64,000 nucleotides of DNA from assembly GCA_958296065.1 (NCBI GenBank), contig CATQHX010000021.1, positions 114,495 to 178,494 on the forward strand, written 5' to 3'. Source of the DNA: Vicinamibacterales bacterium (GTDB lineage: Bacteria; Acidobacteriota; Vicinamibacteria; Vicinamibacterales; UBA8438). Positions within the stretch are counted from its first letter, which is position 1. Each line of letters opens with the position of its first letter. The translations under genes were made by a program, and so were the position numbers. A model generated the notes under the pieces. That model searched no databases. It was given only the letters and a program-made list of their open reading frames with translations, and had not been told where the DNA came from. Below, one piece after another: positions 1-7,467 of this stretch.

Positions 1-12
1 TCGCCTCGGGAA

Positions 13-46
13 TTACGCTATTGAGTAATTTTACTCAGTAGCGTAA
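13..46. promoter_or_regulatory. 16-bp-arm palindrome upstream of ATPase gene
   Basis: The left arm TTACGCTATTGAGTAA (13-28) and right arm TTACTCAGTAGCGTAA (31-46) are reverse complements with one mismatch, separated by 2 bp. The palindrome ends 10 bp before the ATPase start codon, so it overlaps where a promoter or leader should lie. It is much more AT-rich than its surroundings. It could be an operator bound by a dimer or, in RNA, a long hairpin next to the start site. More copies may lie left of the window edge. Confidence 0.7.
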
Positions 47-56
47 ATTCGAATGG

Positions 57-1310
57 ATGGTCTCGTTCCAGCGCGATCAGGTTGCCACGCTCATCCGTCG
101 CCTAACCGAGCCGCCCGACTTCATCATCGCGCTGTTCGGCCCGCGCCAGACCGGCAAGACGACCATCGTCCGGCAGGCTCTGAGACTGATTGACCAGCGG
201 AGTCGCTACCTTGCGGTCGACGAACCCGATCCGTCGGTACTCGGCATCCCATCGGCTGCGGCGGGAACGACTTTCCGGCGTCCGCAGGTGCGAGACACGG
301 AATGGCTCGTGCTCAACTGGGAACACGCTCGCCGGGAAGCCGAGCGGTCACCCAACGGCTTCGTGCTGGTCCTGGACGAGATCCAGAAGATTCCCCAGTG
401 GTCGGAGACCGTCAAGGGGCTCTGGGATGCGGACCGGGCCGCGGGTCGCCCGCTGCACGTCGTCATCCTGGGATCGGCGCCGCTGCGCATGCAGTCCGGA
501 TTGACCGAGAGCCTGGCCGGACGCTTCGAGCCGATCCAGGTGACGCACTGGTCGTTCCCGGAGATGGCCCACGCGTTCGGTCTCGACCTGCCGGGCTACC
601 TCTACTTCGGGGGCTATCCGGGCGCCGTCTCCCGCGTTCGGGATCCGGCGCAGTGGCGCGACTACATCCTGCTGGCTCTCGTCGAGCCCAACATCGAGCG
701 CGATCTGCTTGCGCTGACCCGCGTGGACAAGCCGGCACTGCTGAAGCGGTTGTTCCGACTGGGGGCGAGTTGCTCCGGGCAGATCCTGTCTTACACAAAG
801 ATGCTGGGTCAGCTTCAGGACGCTGGCAACACCACGACCTTGGCGCGCTACATCGACCTGTTGGAGAACGCCGGTCTGCTCGCCGGGCTGCCGAAGTACG
901 CCAGCCGCCCGCACAGACGGGGGTCGAGCCCAAAGCTTACGGTGCTCAACACGGCGCTGATGACGGCCGGTTCCGGGTACACGTTCGAGGAGGCCAGGGC
1001 GGACCGCACTTTCTGGGGACGCATCGTCGAGAGCGCGGTCGGCGCGCACCTGATCAATACGGCGACGTCCGACATCCGCGTGTACTACTGGCGGGATGGG
1101 GATCACGAGGTCGACTTCGTTCTGCAACGCGGGCCGCGATTGGTCGCCATCGAAGTGAAGAGCGGGCCGAGACGCGGATCGCTGAGCGGCCTGGAGAAGT
1201 TTGCGGAGCTCTTCCAGCCCCGGCGATCGCTGCTCGTCGGGGAAGGCGGCGTTCCGCTCAACGAGTTCCTCGCGGCGCCTGCGCGTCACTGGTGCGAAGA
1301 AGAGCCATGA
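57..1310 (+). CDS. COG1373-type ATPase with DUF4143 C-terminal domain
   Basis: A 417-residue cytoplasmic protein. The P-loop GPRQTGKT is at residues 28-35 and the Walker B acidic pair (LVLDEIQK) at D107-E108, as in the AAA_14/DUF4143 family. The C-terminal part ends in a nuclease-like signature, D353 in EVDFVLQ and E366-x-K368 in IEVKSG, typical of the DUF4143 restriction-endonuclease-like fold. Function is not established for the family; defence or toxin-antitoxin-like roles are often proposed. Its stop codon overlaps the next gene's start (ATGA at 1307-1310), so the two are probably co-translated. The start at 57 is chosen because it leads directly into the conserved N-terminus; an ATG at 53 is out of frame. 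Confidence 0.85.
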   Translation: MVSFQRDQVATLIRRLTEPPDFIIALFGPRQTGKTTIVRQALRLIDQRSRYLAVDEPDPSVLGIPSAAAGTTFRRPQVRDTEWLVLNWEHARREAERSPNGFVLVLDEIQKIPQWSETVKGLWDADRAAGRPLHVVILGSAPLRMQSGLTESLAGRFEPIQVTHWSFPEMAHAFGLDLPGYLYFGGYPGAVSRVRDPAQWRDYILLALVEPNIERDLLALTRVDKPALLKRLFRLGASCSGQILSYTKMLGQLQDAGNTTTLARYIDLLENAGLLAGLPKYASRPHRRGSSPKLTVLNTALMTAGSGYTFEEARADRTFWGRIVESAVGAHLINTATSDIRVYYWRDGDHEVDFVLQRGPRLVAIEVKSGPRRGSLSGLEKFAELFQPRRSLLVGEGGVPLNEFLAAPARHWCEEEP

Positions 1311-4300
1311 GCTGCATCGTTGCGCGCAGTTGCACCGAGGTCCTGCCGAGTGACGCGGAGCGGGACGGGGATGCGTGTTCCCGCCCCCTCTCGGCCTTCC
1401 GCGCGGCATCCGCCTACGTGCTGCTCGGCAACCCCGGTTCCGGCAAAAGCACGTCGTTCGGGGTCGAGTGCGACGCGCTCGGGGAGGAGGCGTGCCTGAC
1501 AACTGCCCGCGACTTTCTCGCTCTCCATCCGGATGCGCACCCAGAATGGCGTCGCAAGACACTCTTCATCGACGGACTGGACGAGGTTCGGGCCGGGGGC
1601 GGCGACGCGCGAACACCGCTCGATAGGCTGCGCAGGCGCCTCGACAGTCTCGGGAAGCCGAAGTTCCGTCTGTCTTGCCGCGAGGCGGACTGGCTCGGGA
1701 CCAACGACTGGACCAACCTGGCCAGAGTGTCCCGGGACGGCAGCCTGACCGTCCTGCGTCTGGATCCGCTCTCGGAAGACGACATCGAACGGATTCTGAG
1801 CGGCCGTTCCGGAATCGACGATGTCCGCTCGTTCGTGGCTATGGCCAGGGAGAAGGGAGTCGCCGGATTCCTCGACAACCCTCAGTGTCTCGGCATGCTG
1901 GCCGACGTCGTGACGAGCGACGGGGGCTGGCCGGGGAGCCGCCGGGAACTCTTCGAGCGAGCTTGCCAGCGGATGGCGCGCGAGCACAATGACGAGCACA
2001 TCGCTGCCGTGGAAGGGTCATCGCCATCGGCGTCGATACCGGAAGATGATCTCCTCGATGCCGCGGGTTGTTTGTGTGCGATCTTCCTCATCTCAGGCGT
2101 TTCCGGTTGCGCTATCGCACCGCGCCAGGAGGATCCCGCCTACCCGGGTTTGAGCAGGTGTGCGGGCGAACACCGGGAACGGGCTCGTCAGGCCGTCTCC
2201 ACGAAGCTGTTCACTGCGGTGGCTGAGGGCCGGTTCGGGCCGGTTCATCGTCACGTTGCAGAATTCCTGAGCGGCAGGCATCTCGCGCGGCTAATCGAGG
2301 GCGATAGGCGGAACGGGCAACGAGGTCGACGCGGCATTCCGGCACGGCGCATCATCGCCTTGATTGCAGGTTACGACGGCGGCGTGGTCACCGAGCTCAG
2401 GGGGCTTTCGGCCTGGATCGCGGCGTTCTCCGGATCCGCCCGGACGGAATTCCTGGAGCGGGACCCGATCGGAGTCGGACTGTACGGCGACATCGGAGAG
2501 TTCTCGGTCCGGGAGAAACACGACCTGCTCGCCGCCTTGGAGCGCGTCTCGTCGAGGCTCCATCTCCCGTCCGGGGCGACCGCAACCTTCGGATCGCTTG
2601 CAACGAGCGCCATGCAGCCGGCCATCGAGGAGGTCCTGCGTGATGCCGGCAGGGAGCCGGAGCATCGGTCGTTCGTCGGATTCGTGTTGAACGTCCTGCT
2701 TCACGGAGACATGTTGCCGGGGCTGGCAGGTGACCTCCTTTCGCTTGTATACGACGACACATGGTCGTCCTACGTCAAGGAATTGGCCCTTCGTGCGTTC
2801 TTGCACCACTCTGCGGACGGTGACGAGAAGACGAACAGACTCAAGGCGCTGCTCGCGGACGTTCACGCCGGAGTCATTTCGGATCCCAAGGAACAGCTCA
2901 GGGGGATTCTGCTGAGCAGCCTGTTTCCGCGAAACGTGCTTCCGTCCGAGGTATGGCGCTACCTCATCGCAACGGAAGACACCCGAAAAGTGATTGGTAG
3001 TTGTTGGGAGTTTTGGTTTCAGCGGATTCCCGACGAGTCATCGGACGAGGAGGTGATCGAGCTTCTGGATGGCCTGCGGCAGTGCTTGGCCGACAGGAGA
3101 TCCGCACTGGAACGCTGGTACGTGAGACAGACTCCGATGCGGCTGGTCGCTCGCGCCCTGGACTTCCGGGGAGACGCGATTGATGTCGGGCGCCTGTACG
3201 ACTGGCTGAGTGCGGGCGCAGTTGCGATTCCCGACGGAAGGTGGGAGCACGAGCACGACCCGGCCGCTCGTGCGGTACGTCTCTGGCTCGAGAGTCGGCC
3301 GGACGTTCAGAAAGCAGTGCTCATGGAAGGGCTGCGTCGTTGTCCCGCATCCGTGGAGTTTTCGAGGCGAGCACTCGAAGTGCACAACTGTCTGTACGGT
3401 GCCCGGCTGCCGTCCGACTACGGTATCTGGTGCCTGACACAGGCCGTGTCCATGGCGGACACGAAGCTGAGGGTCGCACAGCACCTGCTGGCAGAGGCAA
3501 TACACGCCTGCAAGAAGGGTGTGGGCAATGAGGCTCTGTCACTCGATGTGCTTGCAGCTCACGTCCGGCATGACGAGAGACTGAGCCCGGTATGGGAGTT
3601 GATGACTCGTACACCCGTTGGGTCCGGTGACTCCGAAGAACGGGAGAGGGACGAGGAAAGGCAGCGACAACAGGAAGACGAGTGGGTGGCTCACGTTCGG
3701 TCCAATGTAGCGGCGCTGCACGAGAACCGGGCTGCGCCGGCGCTGGTGTTTCAGCTCGCGCGTGCGTACTTCGAGGATTTCCGGAGTCTCCGTGCGGAAG
3801 ACGGACCGAGGAACGTCGAGGAACAACTTCGAGGGGACCAAGACCTGACCCGCGCGGCGCTCGCGGCGTTGAGAGGCACGGTAGACCGTCCCGACGTGCC
3901 CGAGATTGAAGAGGTTCTGGAACTTCATAAACGGAACGAAGTGCACCACCTCGCGTGGCCTTTCCTGGCGGGCCTGGCGGAAATCGAGCGTATGTCATCG
4001 GACGATGCTTCGCGGTGGGACGACGGTCGTATACGCAAGGCGCTCGTCCTGTACTTCTGCTATCCCAAGTATTCCTCCGAGTGGTATGGACGGCTTCTCG
4101 AGAAGCGTCCCGAACTTGTCGCCGATGTTCTGGCCAGAGTTGCGGCGTCTGGAGTCCGCGACGATGGTTCGGATGCCGTAGTGTACTGGGCCTTGGCGCA
4201 CGATCAGCAGCATGCTGAGGTCGCGCGCCTCACCGGCCTACGTCTCCTTGTCGCGTTTCCGACGCGCTGTACCGCAAAGCAGGTCAGGTCGTTGGACCTC

Positions 4301-5392
4301 CTGCTCCGGGCCGCGTTTCGGTACACCGCCCAGGCCGGACTTCTGCATCTCGTCGACAGGAAGCTCGGCAAGCGGAGCATGAACGACTCACAACGGGTTC
4401 GCTGGCTGGCGTGTGGGGCGCTCGCGGCCCCGGAGGCGTACGGTTCTCGACTGCGGGACTTCACCGACGGACGAGAGCGTCGGACTCGGCATCTGGTGGA
4501 TTTCTTGTTTCCGGACGAGCGCCCGCCGGCTTGGCGCCCTTCTCTGGACAAGAGGGGGCTGGAACTCTTCATCGGTCTCTTGGGGCCCTATTCCGATCCG
4601 GATGCGATACCTGCCACGTGGGCCTCCCGGGGCGTCTCGGGCATGATTGGCGAACTAGCAGCCCTGCCCGATGGGGATGTTAGCTTGACTCTCGAAGAGC
4701 TGGCCGCGGAGCCGACGCTGGTCCGTTGGCGTCCAGCGTTGCTCCAGGCGCGGGATGATCAGCGAGTCTTTCGCCGAGACGCCACATATCGTCACCCGGA
4801 CGTCGAGCAGATATGCCAGACGTTGGACAACGGTCCGCCGGCGAATCCCGCCGACCTGGCGGCGCTCGTCAAGGACCGGCTGGGCGAACTCGGAGATCGA
4901 ATCCGGAGCGGCAACACCGACGACTGGCGCCAGTACTGGAACGAAGGCCCGCACCGCCGGCCGAGCAAACCGAAACACGAGGAGTCCTGCCGGGACGCGC
5001 TGCTGTCAGCTCTGAGGCAGTGTCTCCCGGACGAGGTCGACGCCCAACCGGAATGGCAGTACGCCAACGACAAGCGGGCCGACATCCACGTCTCGTGCCG
5101 CGACTTTCAGATTCCGGTCGAGATCAAGAAGAACTCGCATCCGAAGCTCTGGAGCGCGCTTCGGGATCAGTTGATCGCCCAATACACCCTCGATCCGGGA
5201 ACGGACGGATACGGAATCTACCTGGTGCTCTGGTTCGGCGAAATCGACAGGCATCGCACGCCGCCTCCGCCCTCCGGCGTTCGTCCGAATGGTCCCGATG
5301 CACTGAAAGCCCGCCTGGAAGAGACACTGACGCCCGAAGAGGCACGCAAGATCTCGGTCTGCGTGATCGACGCCAGCGCACCAGCGGACTGA
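1307..5392 (+). CDS. NACHT-like STAND NTPase with C-terminal PD-(D/E)XK nuclease motif
   Basis: A 1361-residue protein starting at the ATG that overlaps the upstream stop. The P-loop GNPGSGKS is at residues 41-48 and the extended Walker B TLFIDGLDEVR at about 85-95; the acidic pair followed by xxE is typical of NACHT/STAND NTPases. A very long middle region (about 300-1200) is leucine- and arginine-rich and looks helical, like a HEAT-type sensor. The C-terminus carries D1259 (RADIHV), E1272-x-K1274 (VEIKKN) and a following Q in RDQLIAQ, matching the PD-(D/E)XK nuclease core. This suggests a nucleotide-gated nuclease of the antiphage STAND type, operonic with the ATPase before it. Substrate and trigger are unknown. 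The same frame is open far upstream, but that part is the shadow of the ATPase gene. Confidence 0.8.
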   Translation: MSCIVARSCTEVLPSDAERDGDACSRPLSAFRAASAYVLLGNPGSGKSTSFGVECDALGEEACLTTARDFLALHPDAHPEWRRKTLFIDGLDEVRAGGGDARTPLDRLRRRLDSLGKPKFRLSCREADWLGTNDWTNLARVSRDGSLTVLRLDPLSEDDIERILSGRSGIDDVRSFVAMAREKGVAGFLDNPQCLGMLADVVTSDGGWPGSRRELFERACQRMAREHNDEHIAAVEGSSPSASIPEDDLLDAAGCLCAIFLISGVSGCAIAPRQEDPAYPGLSRCAGEHRERARQAVSTKLFTAVAEGRFGPVHRHVAEFLSGRHLARLIEGDRRNGQRGRRGIPARRIIALIAGYDGGVVTELRGLSAWIAAFSGSARTEFLERDPIGVGLYGDIGEFSVREKHDLLAALERVSSRLHLPSGATATFGSLATSAMQPAIEEVLRDAGREPEHRSFVGFVLNVLLHGDMLPGLAGDLLSLVYDDTWSSYVKELALRAFLHHSADGDEKTNRLKALLADVHAGVISDPKEQLRGILLSSLFPRNVLPSEVWRYLIATEDTRKVIGSCWEFWFQRIPDESSDEEVIELLDGLRQCLADRRSALERWYVRQTPMRLVARALDFRGDAIDVGRLYDWLSAGAVAIPDGRWEHEHDPAARAVRLWLESRPDVQKAVLMEGLRRCPASVEFSRRALEVHNCLYGARLPSDYGIWCLTQAVSMADTKLRVAQHLLAEAIHACKKGVGNEALSLDVLAAHVRHDERLSPVWELMTRTPVGSGDSEERERDEERQRQQEDEWVAHVRSNVAALHENRAAPALVFQLARAYFEDFRSLRAEDGPRNVEEQLRGDQDLTRAALAALRGTVDRPDVPEIEEVLELHKRNEVHHLAWPFLAGLAEIERMSSDDASRWDDGRIRKALVLYFCYPKYSSEWYGRLLEKRPELVADVLARVAASGVRDDGSDAVVYWALAHDQQHAEVARLTGLRLLVAFPTRCTAKQVRSLDLLLRAAFRYTAQAGLLHLVDRKLGKRSMNDSQRVRWLACGALAAPEAYGSRLRDFTDGRERRTRHLVDFLFPDERPPAWRPSLDKRGLELFIGLLGPYSDPDAIPATWASRGVSGMIGELAALPDGDVSLTLEELAAEPTLVRWRPALLQARDDQRVFRRDATYRHPDVEQICQTLDNGPPANPADLAALVKDRLGELGDRIRSGNTDDWRQYWNEGPHRRPSKPKHEESCRDALLSALRQCLPDEVDAQPEWQYANDKRADIHVSCRDFQIPVEIKKNSHPKLWSALRDQLIAQYTLDPGTDGYGIYLVLWFGEIDRHRTPPPPSGVRPNGPDALKARLEETLTPEEARKISVCVIDASAPAD

Positions 5393-5479
5393 TACGAAAC
5401 AGGCCGGGAACCGTGCATCGGCGGCCGACACGAACAGGCCGACGTTCGCCGGCCGGCGCTGCCGCGTCTCCGATTAACA

Positions 5480-6475
5480 CTAACGGTTCAGGTCGACAAC
5501 CCCCCGGCCCACCATCCCGCCGGCGAGGATGCGATCGATGGCGTCCGACAGCGTGTCGAGAGTAAGGGGCACGGCGAGATCGTCGAGTCCGTCCAGCTTC
5601 CACGGCCCGGCCAGCTTGTTCCAGATCTCGGCCTTCTGAGGGAGCGGCAGCTCCACCGAGTCGATCCCGAGCAGGTTGACGTGGCGCAGGATGAACGGAA
5701 ACACGGTGGCGGGGATCTCCGGCGACGCCACCAGGCCGCAGGCGGCGAGGCTCGCGCCGTAGCGCAGCGACTTGATCGCATTGAACAGGATCGGACCGCC
5801 GACGGTGTCGACGGCGCCGCCCCAGCGGGGTTTCAGCAGCGGCCGCTCAGCGCCCTGCAGGGCATCCTCGCGCGACAGAATCTCCCGCGCGCCGAGGCCG
5901 CGCAGAAAGTCGTGGCTCGACGCCTTGCCGGTGACGGCGTGCACCTCGTAGCCGAGATGGGCTAGCAGCTTGACGGCGATCGAACCGACCCCGCCGGTGG
6001 CGCCGGTGACGAGGACGGGACCGTCGTCCGGCTGCATGCCGGCCGCCTCCAGCTTGTGGACGCACAGCGCGGCGGTGAAGCCGGCGGTGCCGAGGATCAT
6101 GGCGGAGCGGGCGTCCAGTCCGTCCGGCAGCGGGATGGCCCAGCCGGCCGGAATGCGGATCTTCTGTCCGAACCCTCCCGGCGTGTTCATGCCGAGGTCG
6201 AAGCCGATGGCGAGGATCGCGTCTCCCGGTGCGAAGTCGCTCGACGACGACTCGACCACCCTGCCGGCCGCGTCGATGCCCGGCGTGTGCGGGAAGTTGC
6301 GCGTGACGCCCGGATTCCCGGTAGCCGAGAGCCCGTCCTTGTAGTTGAGCGACGAGAATTCCACGTCGACGAGCAGGTCGCCGGCGGGCAGGTGGGCGAC
6401 GTCGCGCTCCACGATGCTGCGAGGGAACTGCCGGTCTTCGGTTTTCTCGACCCGGAATGCACGAAACGACGTCAT
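5480..6475 (-). CDS. acuI: Acrylyl-CoA reductase-like / YhdH-family quinone oxidoreductase
   Basis: A 331-residue zinc-independent medium-chain dehydrogenase/reductase. It has the N-terminal GroES-like substrate domain (SSLNYKDGLSATG near residue 40) and a Rossmann NADPH site VLVTGATGGVGSIAVKLL in the middle, as in YhdH/AcuI. AcuI reduces acryloyl-CoA to propionyl-CoA with NADPH. The start at 6475 (MTSFRAF) is chosen because AGGAG lies 6-8 bases upstream; the frame stays open further back without such a site. It is a single gene convergent with the NACHT gene. Assignment to acuI rather than a general quinone reductase rests on overall resemblance only. Confidence 0.8.
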   Translation of the reverse strand: MTSFRAFRVEKTEDRQFPRSIVERDVAHLPAGDLLVDVEFSSLNYKDGLSATGNPGVTRNFPHTPGIDAAGRVVESSSSDFAPGDAILAIGFDLGMNTPGGFGQKIRIPAGWAIPLPDGLDARSAMILGTAGFTAALCVHKLEAAGMQPDDGPVLVTGATGGVGSIAVKLLAHLGYEVHAVTGKASSHDFLRGLGAREILSREDALQGAERPLLKPRWGGAVDTVGGPILFNAIKSLRYGASLAACGLVASPEIPATVFPFILRHVNLLGIDSVELPLPQKAEIWNKLAGPWKLDGLDDLAVPLTLDTLSDAIDRILAGGMVGRGVVDLNR

Positions 6476-6645
6476 TTCATCTCCTCTTCGATGCATGCGC
6501 GCGTACCAAACGCGCACGTCGACGCGCACAAATCCATGCTATCCGGCCGCCGTCGTGACTCCGAGGCCAGCGGCGGGCGTGGTACGACACCTGCGCGCGT
6601 CGGCGCTACCGGCCAGTGGCTGCGGTTGCGACCCGGCGGTCGGGC

Positions 6646-7263
6646 TCACGACGCGGGCGCGACCGGTTGACGCAGGATGGTCTTCAGCTTCTCGGGTGTC
6701 GTCCGCCGGGGATCCGACCGGTAGATATCGTGATGGCGTCCGTTCGGCTGGTACCCCTCCGCCGCGGCGAACGCGTTCAGCTCGGCGACCGACGGCCCCA
6801 TGTCGTTGTAGGAGCCGATGTACAGAAGCTGGGCCGCGCGTCCCTCCTCCAACGTCTCCAGGCGCAGCCGGTCGTGCGCGGGGTTTCGTATCCCCTTCCG
6901 TTGGAGTTCGGCGAGCGTGTCCCCGATGTCTGCATCCTCCACGTGATCGGGCTGCATGACCATCGCCGTCCAGCGCCACCGGTCGCGCCGGTTCTCCGCG
7001 AAGGCCCGCGGGTCGTCGGACCACCAGAGCGCCTCGAGCGGAGCGACCACGAAGTCGGTCCGCCCCGCCTTCTTCAGGGCGAACTTCAGCGTGTAGGCGG
7101 TCGAATAGAGCGCCTGGATCGCTTCCTGGAACGCTTCGTCCTCAGGCGGTCCCTCCCCGTCGATCATGAAGTAGCGCAGCGGCGGAACGTCGACGAACTT
7201 GGGGGTCTGCCGGGCCGAGAAGAGGTCCTTGTGCGTCTTCTTGAGGTCGATCTTCTGCATCAT
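6646..7263 (-). CDS. GyrI-like small-molecule-binding domain protein
   Basis: About 205 residues. The segment DVPPLRYFMIDGEGPPEDEAFQ followed by an alternating hydrophobic core and LEALWW matches stand-alone GyrI-like/AraC effector-binding domain proteins, a fold that binds hydrophobic small molecules. There is no DNA-binding domain and no signal peptide, so it is probably a cytoplasmic binding or hydrolase-like protein. Two adjacent ATGs (7263 and 7260) can serve as start and neither has a strong ribosome site. It is divergent from the short VapB-like frame at 7310. Confidence 0.75.
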   Translation of the reverse strand: MMQKIDLKKTHKDLFSARQTPKFVDVPPLRYFMIDGEGPPEDEAFQEAIQALYSTAYTLKFALKKAGRTDFVVAPLEALWWSDDPRAFAENRRDRWRWTAMVMQPDHVEDADIGDTLAELQRKGIRNPAHDRLRLETLEEGRAAQLLYIGSYNDMGPSVAELNAFAAAEGYQPNGRHHDIYRSDPRRTTPEKLKTILRQPVAPAS

Positions 7264-7309
7264 GTTGCCGGTTGGACCATGCAAGAGTATATGGGCAGTA
7301 TGGGTCCTG

Positions 7310-7456
7310 GTGAAGGCTACGCTCGACATCCGGGACGAGCTGCTGGCGCGGGCGAAACGACACGCGCGGGCCACGGGCCGTCCGCTGCGCGCCATCGTCG
7401 AAGAAGGGCTGCGCCAGGTACTTGCGGCTGCCAGCGCCCTGCAGCGTCGATGCTGA
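7310..7456 (+). pseudogene. Orphan, short VapB-like antitoxin
   Basis: A 48-residue frame from a GTG codon begins VKATLDIRDELLARAKRHA, the ribbon-helix-helix N-terminus of type II VapB antitoxins, and continues ATGRPLRAIVEEGLRQVL. The usual C-terminal toxin-neutralising tail is short and no PIN-domain vapC follows. The stop codon lies immediately before or within the 5' end of the TonB receptor gene. It is either a remnant of a vapBC locus or a free-standing small DNA-binding protein. AT-rich sequence (gagtatatgg) just upstream could serve as a -10 element. Confidence 0.5.
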
Positions 7457-7467
7457 GAGTTCGGAGA

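Noticed and set aside
302..1306. Upstream extension of the NACHT frame by about 335 codons
   Set aside because: It lies entirely across the ATPase gene in another frame, is arginine-rich and low in protein-like pattern. The ATGA overlap gives a natural start.
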